A stretch of DNA of 64,000 bases from JADJPO01 sp963828555 (GCA_963828555.1 CAWHEL010000004.1:62001-126000); one strand, 5' to 3'. Shown: positions 8,087-16,867, numbered from the stretch's first letter. Numbers and translations are program-made. The notes: a model not told the origin generated them from the sequence alone.

Positions 8087-9397
8087 TCACGGGGTGGCGA
8101 TGACGGCAGCCAGTTCGGCGTTCAGCAGGGTGGCCAGGAGGTCCCGTTCACCGAAGTGGTCGGGGTCGAGGACGGCGGCGACGGTGACCTCGCCGGCGTA
8201 GGACAGCACCTCGACGTGAGCGGTGACGTTGCCGCCCTCGCCGACCCCGATCGGGATGGCGCCGTGCACCTCGTGCCCGGCGAACGTCACAGGCCGGTCG
8301 GGCCCGCGCACATGACTGACCAGGGTGTGGAAGCGACGCTGACGATTCATGTAGAAGCGGAACCCCCCGAGCCGGGCAAGCGGCCGAAAGACCCATCCCA
8401 GCAAGGCGATCGGGGGTGGCCCGGTCGCAGCGGCCTTCCCCTCACGCACTGCCTCGCCGACCCGCGCGAGTCGTTCCCCGACCGGTCCGCGGGTCGGGAC
8501 GTCGACCAGCAGCGGGCTGACCAGGTTGCCCAGGGTCGGCGCCCCGTCGGCGCTGCGGCCGGACACCGGCACCGTGACGGTGAGCTGGTCGACCGACTCG
8601 CCCCGGGTGCTCAGCACCTGGGCGAGCGCAGCAGCCACGGCGACCAGCACGGCGTCGTTGGTGGTGGCCCGGTGGCGGTGTGCGGCGGCACGCAGGGCCG
8701 CGTGGTCGACCGTGACGGCCGCAACTGTTCTGCGCGGGCTGGTGCGCACCACGAGGGAGCAGGGGGCGGCCGGCGCTGGGCTGACCCCGCCGGCGGCGGC
8801 CATCGACCGGCGCAGCAGGCGCCAGGTGCGGGCCGATGCGCGGACGGCCTCACGTCGCCGGAGCCAGGCATCTCGGGCCAGGCTGGCCCATCCGGGGCGG
8901 GGGCGGGGAAAGGTCAGGTCGGCCGGCGCGGTGCCAGGATCGATCAGGGCGCCGAGGATGGCCAGCCCGCCCACGCCGTCCGCCAGCACGTGGTGCAGCA
9001 CCAGCACCATCGCGGCGTCGCCGTCCGCCAGGTCGGTGACCAGGGTCATCGACCACAGTGGTACCGATCGCGGCAGAGGGGTGAGGACGATGCCCGTCGC
9101 GAGGTCGAGCAGGGCGCGCCGGTCCCCGGGCGCCGGGCAGCGGAGCACCGTCACGTGGTGGCCGAGGTCGAAGTTCGCGTCGTCCTGCCAGAGCGGGCCT
9201 CCGCAGCCGAGCGGCGCCCTGACCAACCGCTGCCGCAACCGGGGGACGGCGAGGACGCGCCGGCCGATCAGCTCTCGGACGTGCGCAGGATCGAGATCGG
9301 AGCTGCGGTGCAGCAGCAGGACGACGGCGAACTGCTCCGGGATCCGGCCGCGGTCCATTGCCAGGAAGGCGCGGTCCGTCGTGCTGGCCCGTTCCAT
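8087..9397 (-). CDS. WS/DGAT wax ester synthase/diacylglycerol acyltransferase
   Basis: The 436-residue protein carries the condensation-type catalytic motif HHVLADG (residues about 135-141) and the family's start pattern ASTTDRAFLAMDRG. A C-terminal LVSHVRGP...FAGHEVHGAIPIGVGEGGNVTAHVEVLSYAG matches the WS/DGAT C-terminal domain. The family esterifies fatty acyl-CoA with long-chain alcohols or diacylglycerol to make storage lipid at the membrane. The ATG at 9397 is chosen by alignment to the family start; the frame extends to a GTG at 9478, and a GTG in between is possible. No lipid genes adjoin it. Confidence 0.85.
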   Translation of the reverse strand: MERASTTDRAFLAMDRGRIPEQFAVVLLLHRSSDLDPAHVRELIGRRVLAVPRLRQRLVRAPLGCGGPLWQDDANFDLGHHVTVLRCPAPGDRRALLDLATGIVLTPLPRSVPLWSMTLVTDLADGDAAMVLVLHHVLADGVGGLAILGALIDPGTAPADLTFPRPRPGWASLARDAWLRRREAVRASARTWRLLRRSMAAAGGVSPAPAAPCSLVVRTSPRRTVAAVTVDHAALRAAAHRHRATTNDAVLVAVAAALAQVLSTRGESVDQLTVTVPVSGRSADGAPTLGNLVSPLLVDVPTRGPVGERLARVGEAVREGKAAATGPPPIALLGWVFRPLARLGGFRFYMNRQRRFHTLVSHVRGPDRPVTFAGHEVHGAIPIGVGEGGNVTAHVEVLSYAGEVTVAAVLDPDHFGERDLLATLLNAELAAVIATP

Positions 9398-9500
9398 GTC
9401 CGGGTGGAGCGGTGGTTCAGGTGCCACACCTCTACCCGATGCCCAGGAGGTGGCCCCCGGCAAGTGCCCCAACGTCACTCCTCAGGGCGCCGATCCAGGA

Positions 9501-9549
9501 TTCTGTGCGGCGGAAGTCGCGCTGCAAGGCCACTTTCGACCGCACAGAA
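9501..9549. repeat. Inverted repeat, family B copy 1
   Basis: The left arm TTCTGTGCGGCGGAAGT (9501-9517) pairs with the right arm ending ACCGCACAGAA (9532-9549). Ten outer base pairs are perfect and the inner part is imperfect, with a 14-nt loop. It lies between the start of the acyltransferase gene and the Cox15-like gene. A second copy with the same GTGCGG-x-GGAA core lies at 11441-11506. Confidence 0.75.
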
Positions 9550-9659
9550 CATCGTGGGCGGTGGAGGCGGGGGCCCTGGTGCAGCAGCGGGAGCTGAAGT
9601 GCGTAGGGTGTCGATCGGGCCTTGTTTCAGCCCGCGTCATGCTCCCCAGGAGACCTGCC

Positions 9660-10619
9660 ATGACCTCGAGCGCTTCCGCTCCGCCGGCCGCCACGCTGAC
9701 CGTCTTCCGCCTCGCCGCCCTGTTCACCGCCCTGGCTGTGACCATGGGGTCGGTGGTGTGCGCCACCGGGTCCGGGGCGGCCTGCGCCACCTGGCCGGGG
9801 TGTCAGCCGGGGCAGATCGCCCCGGGGTGGGAACTGAATCCGTTGATCGAGTTCAGTCATCGGGTGGTGGCGGTACTGACCGGTCCCCTGGTGCTCGCCT
9901 CCGCGGTGATGTCGCAGCGCCTGGCCGGGGCCGACCGCTGGGTGCGGTTCCTGCCGTGGGTGGCGCTCGCCGGGGCCGCCGCGGCCGGGACGTTCGGGCG
10001 CCTGGTCGTGCTGTCCGGCCTGCCGACCTGGCTCGGGGCGGTCGACCTGTTCTCCGCGCTGACCGCGATGGTCGTGATGACCGTCGCCACCGTGCGGCTG
10101 GCGCCTCGGTCGTCCGCCCGGTGGGTCCCGCTGCGGGTCGGGGGGTTGGCCACCACCACCGTGGTCACGGTGATCGCCTTGCACGTGATCGGCATCTTCG
10201 CGGCCGGGCCCGGCTCCTACACCCGCTGCATGGGATGGCCTCTGTGGCAACAGATCGGCACCGACCTGCGCCCCTGGCTGCAGAGCCTGCGGCTGGGGCT
10301 GGCGGTCCTGGGCGCGGTGCTCGTGCTGGCCACGGCGGTGGTGGCGGGGCGCAGTGCGCGGCTGCGCCGGCCGGGGGCCGTGCTGGCCACCCTGTTCGCG
10401 GCCGAGATGCTGCTCGGCCTGGTGATCCGCACCAGGGACCTGAGCGCCGGCCTGGCGGCTGCCTACTCGGTGCTGGCCGTCGCCGTCCTGTGGTGCCTGG
10501 GGCTGATCGCAGCACTGGCCTGGAGGAACCCGACGAACCCCGGCGGAGGCGCACCGGGAGCGTCGGCGAGTGAGATCTCGCTGCCCGGCACCGGCCGTCC
10601 GGCGGGCAGCGCCCGGTAG
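9660..10619 (+). CDS. Cox15/CtaA-like heme A synthase family membrane protein
   Basis: The ATG at 9660 follows AGGAGA (9648-9653) at 6 nt, so the 319-residue form is preferred over the longer open frame. About eight hydrophobic segments are visible. After the first, GSGAACATWPGC resembles the loop of Cox15/CtaA, and LNPLIEFSHRVVA carries the family's E-x-x-H-R heme-ligand motif (near residues 63-67). A later LHVIGIF histidine is conserved-like. The family oxidizes heme O to heme A for cytochrome oxidase. No ctaB or cox genes are near, so the exact role is inferred from family only. TAGGGT at 9604-9609 is a possible -10 element. Confidence 0.75.
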   Translation: MTSSASAPPAATLTVFRLAALFTALAVTMGSVVCATGSGAACATWPGCQPGQIAPGWELNPLIEFSHRVVAVLTGPLVLASAVMSQRLAGADRWVRFLPWVALAGAAAAGTFGRLVVLSGLPTWLGAVDLFSALTAMVVMTVATVRLAPRSSARWVPLRVGGLATTTVVTVIALHVIGIFAAGPGSYTRCMGWPLWQQIGTDLRPWLQSLRLGLAVLGAVLVLATAVVAGRSARLRRPGAVLATLFAAEMLLGLVIRTRDLSAGLAAAYSVLAVAVLWCLGLIAALAWRNPTNPGGGAPGASASEISLPGTGRPAGSAR

Positions 10620-10629
10620 GGGTGCGGCG

Positions 10630-11391
10630 CTACTCGTCTCCCGCGTACATGAGGGAGCCCGGGGTGGTGAGGCGCTCGCCGGTCTCCAGCCAGGTCTTGA
10701 GCCCGGAGAGGATCATGGGCCAGCCGCCGTAGAGCTGCTCGTTCGCGCCGTCACGCAGCTGGTCGTGGGTGACCAGGAGCCGGCAGGAGTCGGCGACCTG
10801 CTCGATCTCCCAGGTGACCCGCGACGTGCCCTCGCCCGCGACGTCGTCCCCCCACCGGGCGGTGAAGGACTGCACCAGCCGACGGGGCGGGTCGACCTCC
10901 AGGTTGACGCCGTCGACGAGGGGCCCGGCCGCGCGCGGGTTGGTGATCGTGTACGACGAGCCCGGCGCCCAGTCGGAGTCGACCCGGTTGCCGAACTGGA
11001 AGGCAGCACGCGTCTCCGGGTCGGTGATCGCCGCCCAGAGGCGCTCGGGCGTGGTGCGGATGTAGATCTCGAAGACCTTCTCCATGGTGAGCTCCAGTTC
11101 GCGTTTGAGATCGGCGAGCCCGGCAATCCAGGGCTCGGTGTACTTGGTGACCCAGCGGTCGTGCACGAGGCGGATCGGGACCGGGTTCAGGAAGTGCAGC
11201 TTCTCCCGCCCCCGCCGCCGGGAGACGACGAGGCCCGCCTGTTCCAGCAGGGCGAGGTGCTTGGCGACGCCGATCCTGGTGATCGTGAACCGGGCGACCA
11301 GTGCCGACAGGGTCTGGCCGTCCTGACGGTGCAGCTCGTCGAGCAGGGCGCGACGGGTCGGATCCGCCAGCGCCTTGAACACCAGGTCCAT
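10630..11391 (-). CDS. ArsR-family HTH fused to SRPBCC (AHSA1-like) domain
   Basis: The 253-residue protein starts MDLVFKALADPTRRALLDEL, a typical ArsR winged-helix N-terminus, with helix-turn-helix TLSALVARFTITRIGVAKHLALLEQAGLV at about 27-55. After residue 100 (MEKVFEIYIRTTPERLWAAITDPE) an AHSA1/Aha1-like SRPBCC ligand-binding domain follows. Such fusions are found in actinobacteria and probably sense a small ligand with the SRPBCC half. The ATG at 11391 is preferred because a strong promoter places the transcription start at or within one base of it. The imperfect palindrome in that promoter suggests autorepression. Confidence 0.88.
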   Translation of the reverse strand: MDLVFKALADPTRRALLDELHRQDGQTLSALVARFTITRIGVAKHLALLEQAGLVVSRRRGREKLHFLNPVPIRLVHDRWVTKYTEPWIAGLADLKRELELTMEKVFEIYIRTTPERLWAAITDPETRAAFQFGNRVDSDWAPGSSYTITNPRAAGPLVDGVNLEVDPPRRLVQSFTARWGDDVAGEGTSRVTWEIEQVADSCRLLVTHDQLRDGANEQLYGGWPMILSGLKTWLETGERLTTPGSLMYAGDE

Positions 11392-11397
11392 CCTCAG

Positions 11398-11427
11398 ACA
11401 ATAGGAAACCGTTTGGTTACCTGTCAA
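11398..11427 (-). promoter_or_regulatory. Promoter with operator-like palindrome for the ArsR-SRPBCC gene
   Basis: Read on the minus strand, TTGACA (11427-11422) is followed by an 18-bp spacer and TATTGT (11403-11398). The expected transcription start is at 11391-11390, the start codon itself, so the mRNA should be leaderless. The spacer holds the dyad GGTAACC-AAAC-GGTTTCC (6 of 7 arm positions match), a likely operator placed to block RNA polymerase. Confidence 0.8.
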
Positions 11428-11440
11428 GGGTGAGGTGGTG

Positions 11441-11506
11441 GCCCTCGGAATTGTGCGGTGGAAGCCGGGTGTTTCACGCGTTCGACCGCACAATCGCCGG
11501 GAGGGC
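11441..11506. repeat. Inverted repeat, family B copy 2
   Basis: The left arm runs from GCCCTC through AATTGTGCGGTGGAA (11441-11463). It pairs with the right arm from TTCGACCGCACAAT to GAGGGC (11481-11506), with a 3-nt bulge and one mismatch. It lies between the end of the desulfhydrase-like gene (11541) and the ArsR promoter, where a terminator is expected. It shares the GTGCGG-x-GGAA core with the copy at 9501-9549. Confidence 0.78.
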
Positions 11507-11540
11507 GCCGGGGAGGAGAAGGGTGGGTGGGCCCAGGGGA

Positions 11541-12593
11541 TCAGTGGGGGGTGGTGGCGAAGAGGGCGGGGGTGCCGCCGGTGTGCCAGAACACGATCGG
11601 GCCCGGCAGGTCGCTCTCGCAGACGGCGTGGAACCCCTTGGCGCTGTAAACAGGATCCAGGATCACGCCTTCGGTGCGGGCCAGCAGGTGCAGGGCTGCG
11701 CTCGACCCGCCGGAGGGCACCGCGTAGCCGGGCCCCAGGTATCCCTCCAGCACCGTCGGGCCCCGGCCCGGCCCGGCGTTTTCCCAGATCTGCTGCACGC
11801 CGAGCAGCTCGGCGGTCCCGGCAACCAGCCGGGAGACCTCCTCCGCCAGCGGGTTGGTGATCTTGGCGACGTCCACCCCGATCACGGGCGGCGCGACGCC
11901 GTCCAGCAGCTCACCCGCCAGCACGGCGCCCAGGTGCAGCCCGGCCTGGGTGCCGGCCGAGGACGAGGCATGCATCACGGCGGACGGCGTCACCCGGTAC
12001 TCGGTGCACTGCACCACGAGTTCGAGGTAGGCGGCCACGAAAGCGGCCGAGCCGTGCGGCACCGAGCCGCCGACCGGCATGGTGAACACCCGCCGTCCGA
12101 TCCGCTGCAACTGGGCCGAGACGTCGTCGGTGGCGGTGGCGAGCTCGGCCCAGTCGTGGGTGCCTGCCCAGTGCAGGGTGGCGCCCATCAGGGCGTCGAG
12201 GAGCAGGTTGCCGGACGGCGCAGCCGGAGCCTGCCCGGCCAGCACCAGGTGGCAGTCCAGCTGCAGCATCGCCGCCACCGTGGCCACGGTGCGGGCGTGG
12301 TTCGACTGCGGTGCCCCCACGCCGACCAGGGTGTCCGCTCCGGCGGCACGGGCCTGCGCGGCGAGCAGCTCCAACTTGCGGATCTTGTTGCCGCCCAGCC
12401 CGGTGCCGGTCAGGTCGTCGCGCTTGAGCCAGATCTCCTTGCCCAGTGAGTACGACAGCCGCGGGGCGTGGTGCAGCGGCGTGGGCAGCACCGCGAGTTG
12501 CTCCCGCCCGGCCATCAGCGCGGCCAGCGGTTGCAGCGACGGGCACGCGGCCACAAGGTCAGCTGCGATCCACTGGCTGGATGATCTCGTCAC
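11541..12593 (-). CDS. D-cysteine desulfhydrase / ACC deaminase family PLP enzyme
   Basis: The 350-residue protein has the PLP-lysine motif GLGGNKIRKLE (Lys near residue 70). It is preceded by PTPLHHAPRLS and IWLKRDDLTG, and followed by APQSNHART and a C-terminal WHTGGTPALF. This is the D-cysteine desulfhydrase/1-aminocyclopropane-1-carboxylate deaminase branch of fold-type II PLP enzymes. D-cysteine desulfhydrase converts D-cysteine to pyruvate, sulfide and ammonia; substrate choice between the two activities is not readable here. The GTG at 12593 is chosen because GGAGG lies 5 nt upstream; the frame extends to 12674 without support. Confidence 0.85.
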   Translation of the reverse strand: MTRSSSQWIAADLVAACPSLQPLAALMAGREQLAVLPTPLHHAPRLSYSLGKEIWLKRDDLTGTGLGGNKIRKLELLAAQARAAGADTLVGVGAPQSNHARTVATVAAMLQLDCHLVLAGQAPAAPSGNLLLDALMGATLHWAGTHDWAELATATDDVSAQLQRIGRRVFTMPVGGSVPHGSAAFVAAYLELVVQCTEYRVTPSAVMHASSSAGTQAGLHLGAVLAGELLDGVAPPVIGVDVAKITNPLAEEVSRLVAGTAELLGVQQIWENAGPGRGPTVLEGYLGPGYAVPSGGSSAALHLLARTEGVILDPVYSAKGFHAVCESDLPGPIVFWHTGGTPALFATTPH

Positions 12594-12630
12594 GGGCTCC
12601 TCCGTCGCTCGCCGGAGACCTACCCTCGCA

Positions 12631-14226
12631 TCAGATCCAGCTGGGCAGCCACATCCGGTCGACCCAGTCGGCATGCGAGATCAGCTTGTCCGAGAGCACG
12701 GGGTAGAACCAGGCGAAGGTCACCACCGCGAGCAGCACCACCGAGCCGGCCAGGGCGGCCCCGGTGAGCCGCCGGTCGGCCGAGGAGGTGCGCGGCCCGA
12801 GGATCAGCCCGAGACAGAAGGTCAGGGCGAGCACGACGTAGGGCACGAACGCCACCGCGTAGAAGGTGTAGATGGTGCGCTCGGCGTAGATGAACCAGGG
12901 CAGGTAGCCCCCGGCCAGACCGGCCAGGATCGCCCCGGCCCGCCAGTCACGGCCGAGCAGCCACACCACGATCAGGACGACGATGGCGATCGTGCCGCCC
13001 CACCAGATCACCGGGTTACCGAGGTCGGTCACCGCTCGGGAGCACTCCGTGAAGCGGCACCCGCGCTCGCCCTGGGTGTAGCCGCGGTAGTCGAACGCGG
13101 TCGGGCGGCCCACCACCAGCCACGACCACGGGTGGGACTGGTAGGCGTGCGGCGTGCGCAGGGTGGTGTTGAAGTTCCACATCTGCTGGTGGTAGTCCCA
13201 CAACGCGCGGACGGCGCCGGGCACCAGCCCCGTCACCCCGTCGGCAGGGTGCTGGGTCGCCCAGGTGCGGTTGTAGCCATCGGTGCTGCGGAACCAACCT
13301 GTCCACGAGCTCAGGTAGACGATCAGCATCACCGGCACGATGTGCAGGAAGCCGCTGGCGCCGTCGCGCAGCATGCCGGTGGTCAGCCAGTGCCGGGTGC
13401 CGCCGGCGCGCCGGGCGGCGACGTCCCACAGCACGCTGGCCAGGCCGAACGCGGCGGCGAAGAACAGGCCGGACCACTTGGTCCCGGCGCACAGGCCCAG
13501 CGTGATCCCGGCGACGATCCGCCACCAGCGGATGCCCAGCCCCGGGCCGAAGCCGCTCGCCCCGCGCGAGGCGACCCGGGCGGCCAGTCGGGCTCGGGCC
13601 TGGTCGCGGTCGAGCAGGATGGCGCCGAAGGAGGCCAGGGCCCAGAACATGACGAACACGTCGAGCAGGCCGGTGCGGCTGTGTACGAAGTGCTGGCCGT
13701 CGACGGCCAGCAGCAGGGCGGCGGTGGTTCCGAGCAGGGTGGAGCGGAACAGCCGGCGGGCGATCCGGCCGATCATCAGGATCGACAAGGTGCCCACCAC
13801 GGCGGAGGCGAACCGCCAGCCGACCGGGTCGGTGATACCGAACAGCCACTCGCCCCCGGCGATCATCCACTTGCCGACCGGGGGGTGCACCACGAAGTCG
13901 GGTTTGGGCCCCCAGACGTCGGTGTTGCCGGTGTTCCACAGCAGGTCCGGCTTCTCCAGGCCCTCCTTGATCGCCCGCTCGTGGCCGTACTTCAGGAACG
14001 AGGCGCCCTGCTTGACGTAGTAGGTCTCGTCGAAGACCAGCCACGGCGGGCGGCCGAGGTGCCAGAAGCGCAGGAACCCGCCGACCACGGCGACGGCGAG
14101 CGGGGCCAGCCAGCCCCACACCCGGTCGTCCAGGCCGGCGCCGCTCAACCGGGCGCGCAGAGCCTGACGCCGCGTCGCGTCCGCCGCGGTGGCGCCGGAG
14201 CGGGTCCGTTCGGCCGTGATCGTCAC
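12631..14226 (-). CDS. Protein O-mannosyltransferase (Pmt), second tandem copy
   Basis: This is a GT39-family multi-spanning enzyme of about 531 residues that moves mannose from polyprenyl-phosphate-mannose to Ser/Thr of secreted proteins. The first extracytoplasmic loop has the catalytic VFDETYYVKQGASF acidic motif. It is followed by FVVHPPVGKWMIAGGE and later WSGLFFAAAFG and FDYRGYTQGERGC. The GTG at 14226 is taken as the start because homology to its neighbour begins a few dozen residues later; the frame extends to 14364 through low-complexity sequence overlapping the neighbour's tail. It follows the first copy by 35 bp on the same strand, and the two are close paralogs along their whole length. 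Confidence 0.85.
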   Translation of the reverse strand: MTITAERTRSGATAADATRRQALRARLSGAGLDDRVWGWLAPLAVAVVGGFLRFWHLGRPPWLVFDETYYVKQGASFLKYGHERAIKEGLEKPDLLWNTGNTDVWGPKPDFVVHPPVGKWMIAGGEWLFGITDPVGWRFASAVVGTLSILMIGRIARRLFRSTLLGTTAALLLAVDGQHFVHSRTGLLDVFVMFWALASFGAILLDRDQARARLAARVASRGASGFGPGLGIRWWRIVAGITLGLCAGTKWSGLFFAAAFGLASVLWDVAARRAGGTRHWLTTGMLRDGASGFLHIVPVMLIVYLSSWTGWFRSTDGYNRTWATQHPADGVTGLVPGAVRALWDYHQQMWNFNTTLRTPHAYQSHPWSWLVVGRPTAFDYRGYTQGERGCRFTECSRAVTDLGNPVIWWGGTIAIVVLIVVWLLGRDWRAGAILAGLAGGYLPWFIYAERTIYTFYAVAFVPYVVLALTFCLGLILGPRTSSADRRLTGAALAGSVVLLAVVTFAWFYPVLSDKLISHADWVDRMWLPSWI

Positions 14227-14261
14227 CGGGTCATCGTAGGTGTCGTCCGATGCAGGCGTGG

Positions 14262-15872
14262 CTACGGGCTCAGTGACGGGCTCGGTGACGGGCTCGGCGT
14301 CGGGGTGGAGGACGGGTTGGGCTCGGGCCACCACCAGGATCGCAGCCACATCCGGTCCGACCACTGCGCGTGGTCGATGACCTGGTCGGAGAGCACCGGG
14401 TAGAAGAAGGCGAAGGTCAGCACCGCGAGCAGCACGACCGAGCCGGCCAGGGCGGCCCCGATCAGCCGCCGGTCGGGTGCGGCCCGGGCAGGGCCGAGGA
14501 CCAGCCCCAGGCAGAAGGTCAGCGCCAGCACCACGTAGGGACCGAAGGCGACGGCGTAGAAGCTGTAGATGGTGCGCTCGGAGTAGGCGAACCAGGGCAG
14601 GTAGCCGCCCGCGAGGCCGGCCAGGATCGCCCCGGCCCGCCAGTCACGCCCGAGCAGCCAGACCACGATCAGCACGGCGACGGCGATCGAGCCGCCCCAC
14701 CAGATCACCGGGTTGCCGAGGTCGCTGATCGCCTGCGCGCACTCCTGCGACGGGCAGTCGGTGACGCCGTCGGCGGAGCCGCGGTAGTCGAACGACGTCG
14801 GCCGGCCGAGGACCAACCACGACCACGGGTGCGAGCGGTAGGGGTGGAAGGCGCGCAACGTGGTGTTCGCGTGCCACATCTGCCGGTGGTAGTCCCACAG
14901 CGCGCGCAAGGCATCGGGCACGGGGGAGTCGGCGGGGTGCGTGGCGGCCCACTGCCGGTTGTAGCCGGTGCTGCCCTGCAGCCACCCGGTCCACGAGGCC
15001 AGGTACACCGCCGCGGCGACCGGAAGCATCAGGGCCAGCGCACCGGCGCCGTCGCGCAGCAGGCCGGTCAGGAGCCAGTGCCGCCCGCCTGCGCGGCGGC
15101 GGGCGGCGACGTCCCACAGCACGCTGGCCAGCCCGAACGCGGCGGCGAAGAACAGCCCCGACCACTTGGTGGAGATGCACAGGCCCAGACACAGCGCGGC
15201 CGCCAGGCGCCACCAGCGCACCCGGCGTACGTGGCGCCGTCCGCCCGGGTCTGCCTGGTCACGGGCCTGGTCACGGGCCTGGTCACGGTCGATCAGCAGG
15301 CAGCCGAAGGCGGCCAGGGCCCAGAACATCACGAAGACGTCGAGCAGGCCGATCCTGCTGTGCACGAAGTGCTGGCCGTCCACGGCCAGCAGCAGCGCCG
15401 CGGTGGTGCCGAGCAGGGTGGAACCGAACAGCCGACGGGCGATCCGGCCGATCAGCAGGATCGACAGGGTGCCGGCAACGGCCGAGGCGAAGCGCCACCC
15501 CCACGGGCTGGTGGTGCCGAACAGCAGTTCGCCGAGGGCGATCATCCACTTGCCGCCCGGAGGATGAACGACGAAGTTCCCGGCGGAGCCCCACACGTCT
15601 GTGGTCCCGGCGCTCCAGAGCCGATCCGCCTCGGCGCCGGTCAGCCCGGGCCGCAGCGCGCGCTCGTGACCGCGCTCGAGGTAGGCGGCGGCGTCCTTGA
15701 CATAGTAGGTCTCGTCGAACACCAGCCGGGCCGGGCGGTCCAGGCGCCAGAACCGCAGCCCGCCGCCGATCAGGGCCACGGTCAACGGGGCGAGCCAGCC
15801 CCAGACCCGCTGGTCCACGCCGGGCAGCCAGCGGTGCAGCGGGGCGAACGCCGCGGCAGCCGGCCGAGTCAT
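14262..15872 (-). CDS. Protein O-mannosyltransferase (Pmt), first tandem copy
   Basis: This 536-residue GT39 enzyme starts at ATG 15872, after AAGGGAG at a suitable distance. It shows the same catalytic loop as its neighbour (VFDETYYVKDAAAYL) and PPGGKWMIALGE. Differences include a triple Arg-Asp-Gln-Ala run encoded by three 12-bp units near 15257-15292, and a Pro/Ser-rich C-terminal tail (SSTPTPSPSPSPSLSP). It is divergent from rsmI, an arrangement common in actinobacteria, so this is the likely ancestral pmt. The role is O-mannosylation of exported proteins at the cytoplasmic membrane. Confidence 0.88.
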   Translation of the reverse strand: MTRPAAAAFAPLHRWLPGVDQRVWGWLAPLTVALIGGGLRFWRLDRPARLVFDETYYVKDAAAYLERGHERALRPGLTGAEADRLWSAGTTDVWGSAGNFVVHPPGGKWMIALGELLFGTTSPWGWRFASAVAGTLSILLIGRIARRLFGSTLLGTTAALLLAVDGQHFVHSRIGLLDVFVMFWALAAFGCLLIDRDQARDQARDQADPGGRRHVRRVRWWRLAAALCLGLCISTKWSGLFFAAAFGLASVLWDVAARRRAGGRHWLLTGLLRDGAGALALMLPVAAAVYLASWTGWLQGSTGYNRQWAATHPADSPVPDALRALWDYHRQMWHANTTLRAFHPYRSHPWSWLVLGRPTSFDYRGSADGVTDCPSQECAQAISDLGNPVIWWGGSIAVAVLIVVWLLGRDWRAGAILAGLAGGYLPWFAYSERTIYSFYAVAFGPYVVLALTFCLGLVLGPARAAPDRRLIGAALAGSVVLLAVLTFAFFYPVLSDQVIDHAQWSDRMWLRSWWWPEPNPSSTPTPSPSPSPSLSP

Positions 15873-15974
15873 CCCCGCTCCCTTCCTCGCCGTTCGTCGG
15901 TCCCGGTCAGCCTCGACCCTAGTGATCGGGCGATCGGGTCACGATCACCGTCGCCGGTGGGCCATGATCGGGCG

Positions 15975-16832
15975 GTGACTCCCGATTCGAGCGCCGGCCG
16001 GCTGGTGCTGGCAGCCACCCCGATCGGCGATCCGGACGACGCGCCGCCGCGGCTGCGCACCCTGCTCGCCGCCGCCGACGTGATCGCCGCGGAGGACACC
16101 CGGCGGCTGCGCCGTCTCGCCGCCGCCCTCGGGATCACACCGGCCGGCCGGGTGGTGAGCTACCACGAGCACAACGAGGCCGAGCGCTCGATCGAACTGG
16201 TCGAGGCCGCCCGCGAGGGCGCCACCGTGCTGGTGGTCACCGACGCCGGCATGCCGAGCGTCTCAGACCCCGGGCTGCGCGCCGTCCGGGCCGCCGTGGA
16301 CGCCGGGGTGCCGGTGACGGTCGTTCCCGGGCCCTCGGCGGTGCTGACCGCGCTGGCCCTGTCCGGCCTGGCCACCGACCGGTTCTGCTTCGAGGGGTTC
16401 CTGCCGCGCAAGGCCGGGGAGCGGATGCGGGCGCTGGCGGCGCTGGCCGACGAGCCCCGCACCATGGTGTTCTTCGAGGCCCCGCATCGGGCCGCTCCCA
16501 CGCTGGCCGCGATGGCCACCGTGTTCGGTGACGACCGGGCGGCGGCCGCGTGCCGGGAGTTGACCAAGACCTACGAGGAGGTGCGCCGGGAGCCGCTGGA
16601 CGCCCTCGCGGCCTGGGCGTCGTCCGGGCAGGTGCTGGGCGAGCTGACCATCGTGGTCTCCGGGCGCCCGGAGCCGGACGGCTCGACCGCGGACATCGAC
16701 GCGCTCGCCGCCGAGGTACGTGCCCGAGTGACGGCGGGGGTGCGGCTCAAGGAAGCCGTGGCCGCCGTCGCCAAACCCGCAGGCGTCGCCAAACGCGCCC
16801 TCTACGACGCCGTCACCCGCAACCGCCCCTGA
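15975..16832 (+). CDS. rsmI: 16S rRNA 2'-O-ribose C1402 methyltransferase RsmI
   Basis: The 285-residue protein begins GRLVLAATPIGDPDDAPPR after a short leader. It shows AEDTRRLRRLA, VVSYHEHNE, VTDAGMPSVSDPG and VPGPSAVLTALALSGL, the SAM-binding signature of the tetrapyrrole-methylase-like RsmI family, and then FFEAPHR and RELTKTYEEV. RsmI methylates the ribose of C1402 in 16S rRNA. The GTG at 15975 is used because homology begins 8 residues later; the open frame upstream is the shadow of pmt. It is followed 35 bp later by metG. Confidence 0.93.
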   Translation: MTPDSSAGRLVLAATPIGDPDDAPPRLRTLLAAADVIAAEDTRRLRRLAAALGITPAGRVVSYHEHNEAERSIELVEAAREGATVLVVTDAGMPSVSDPGLRAVRAAVDAGVPVTVVPGPSAVLTALALSGLATDRFCFEGFLPRKAGERMRALAALADEPRTMVFFEAPHRAAPTLAAMATVFGDDRAAAACRELTKTYEEVRREPLDALAAWASSGQVLGELTIVVSGRPEPDGSTADIDALAAEVRARVTAGVRLKEAVAAVAKPAGVAKRALYDAVTRNRP

Positions 16833-16855
16833 CCGGAGCATGAGCCTCGAGTCCC

Positions 16856-16861
16856 TAGGAT
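16856..16861 (+). promoter_or_regulatory. Candidate -10 element for a leaderless metG transcript
   Basis: TAGGAT ends 6 nt before the metG ATG (16868) and there is no Shine-Dalgarno sequence. This fits the actinobacterial leaderless pattern in which the first transcribed base is the A of the start codon. No good -35 hexamer is visible. Confidence 0.5.
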
Positions 16862-16867
16862 CGGGGT

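Noticed and set aside
15240..15300. CRISPR-like or other array at the tandem 12-bp repeats
   Set aside because: The repeats lie inside the pmt gene and encode a simple Arg-Asp-Gln-Ala run.
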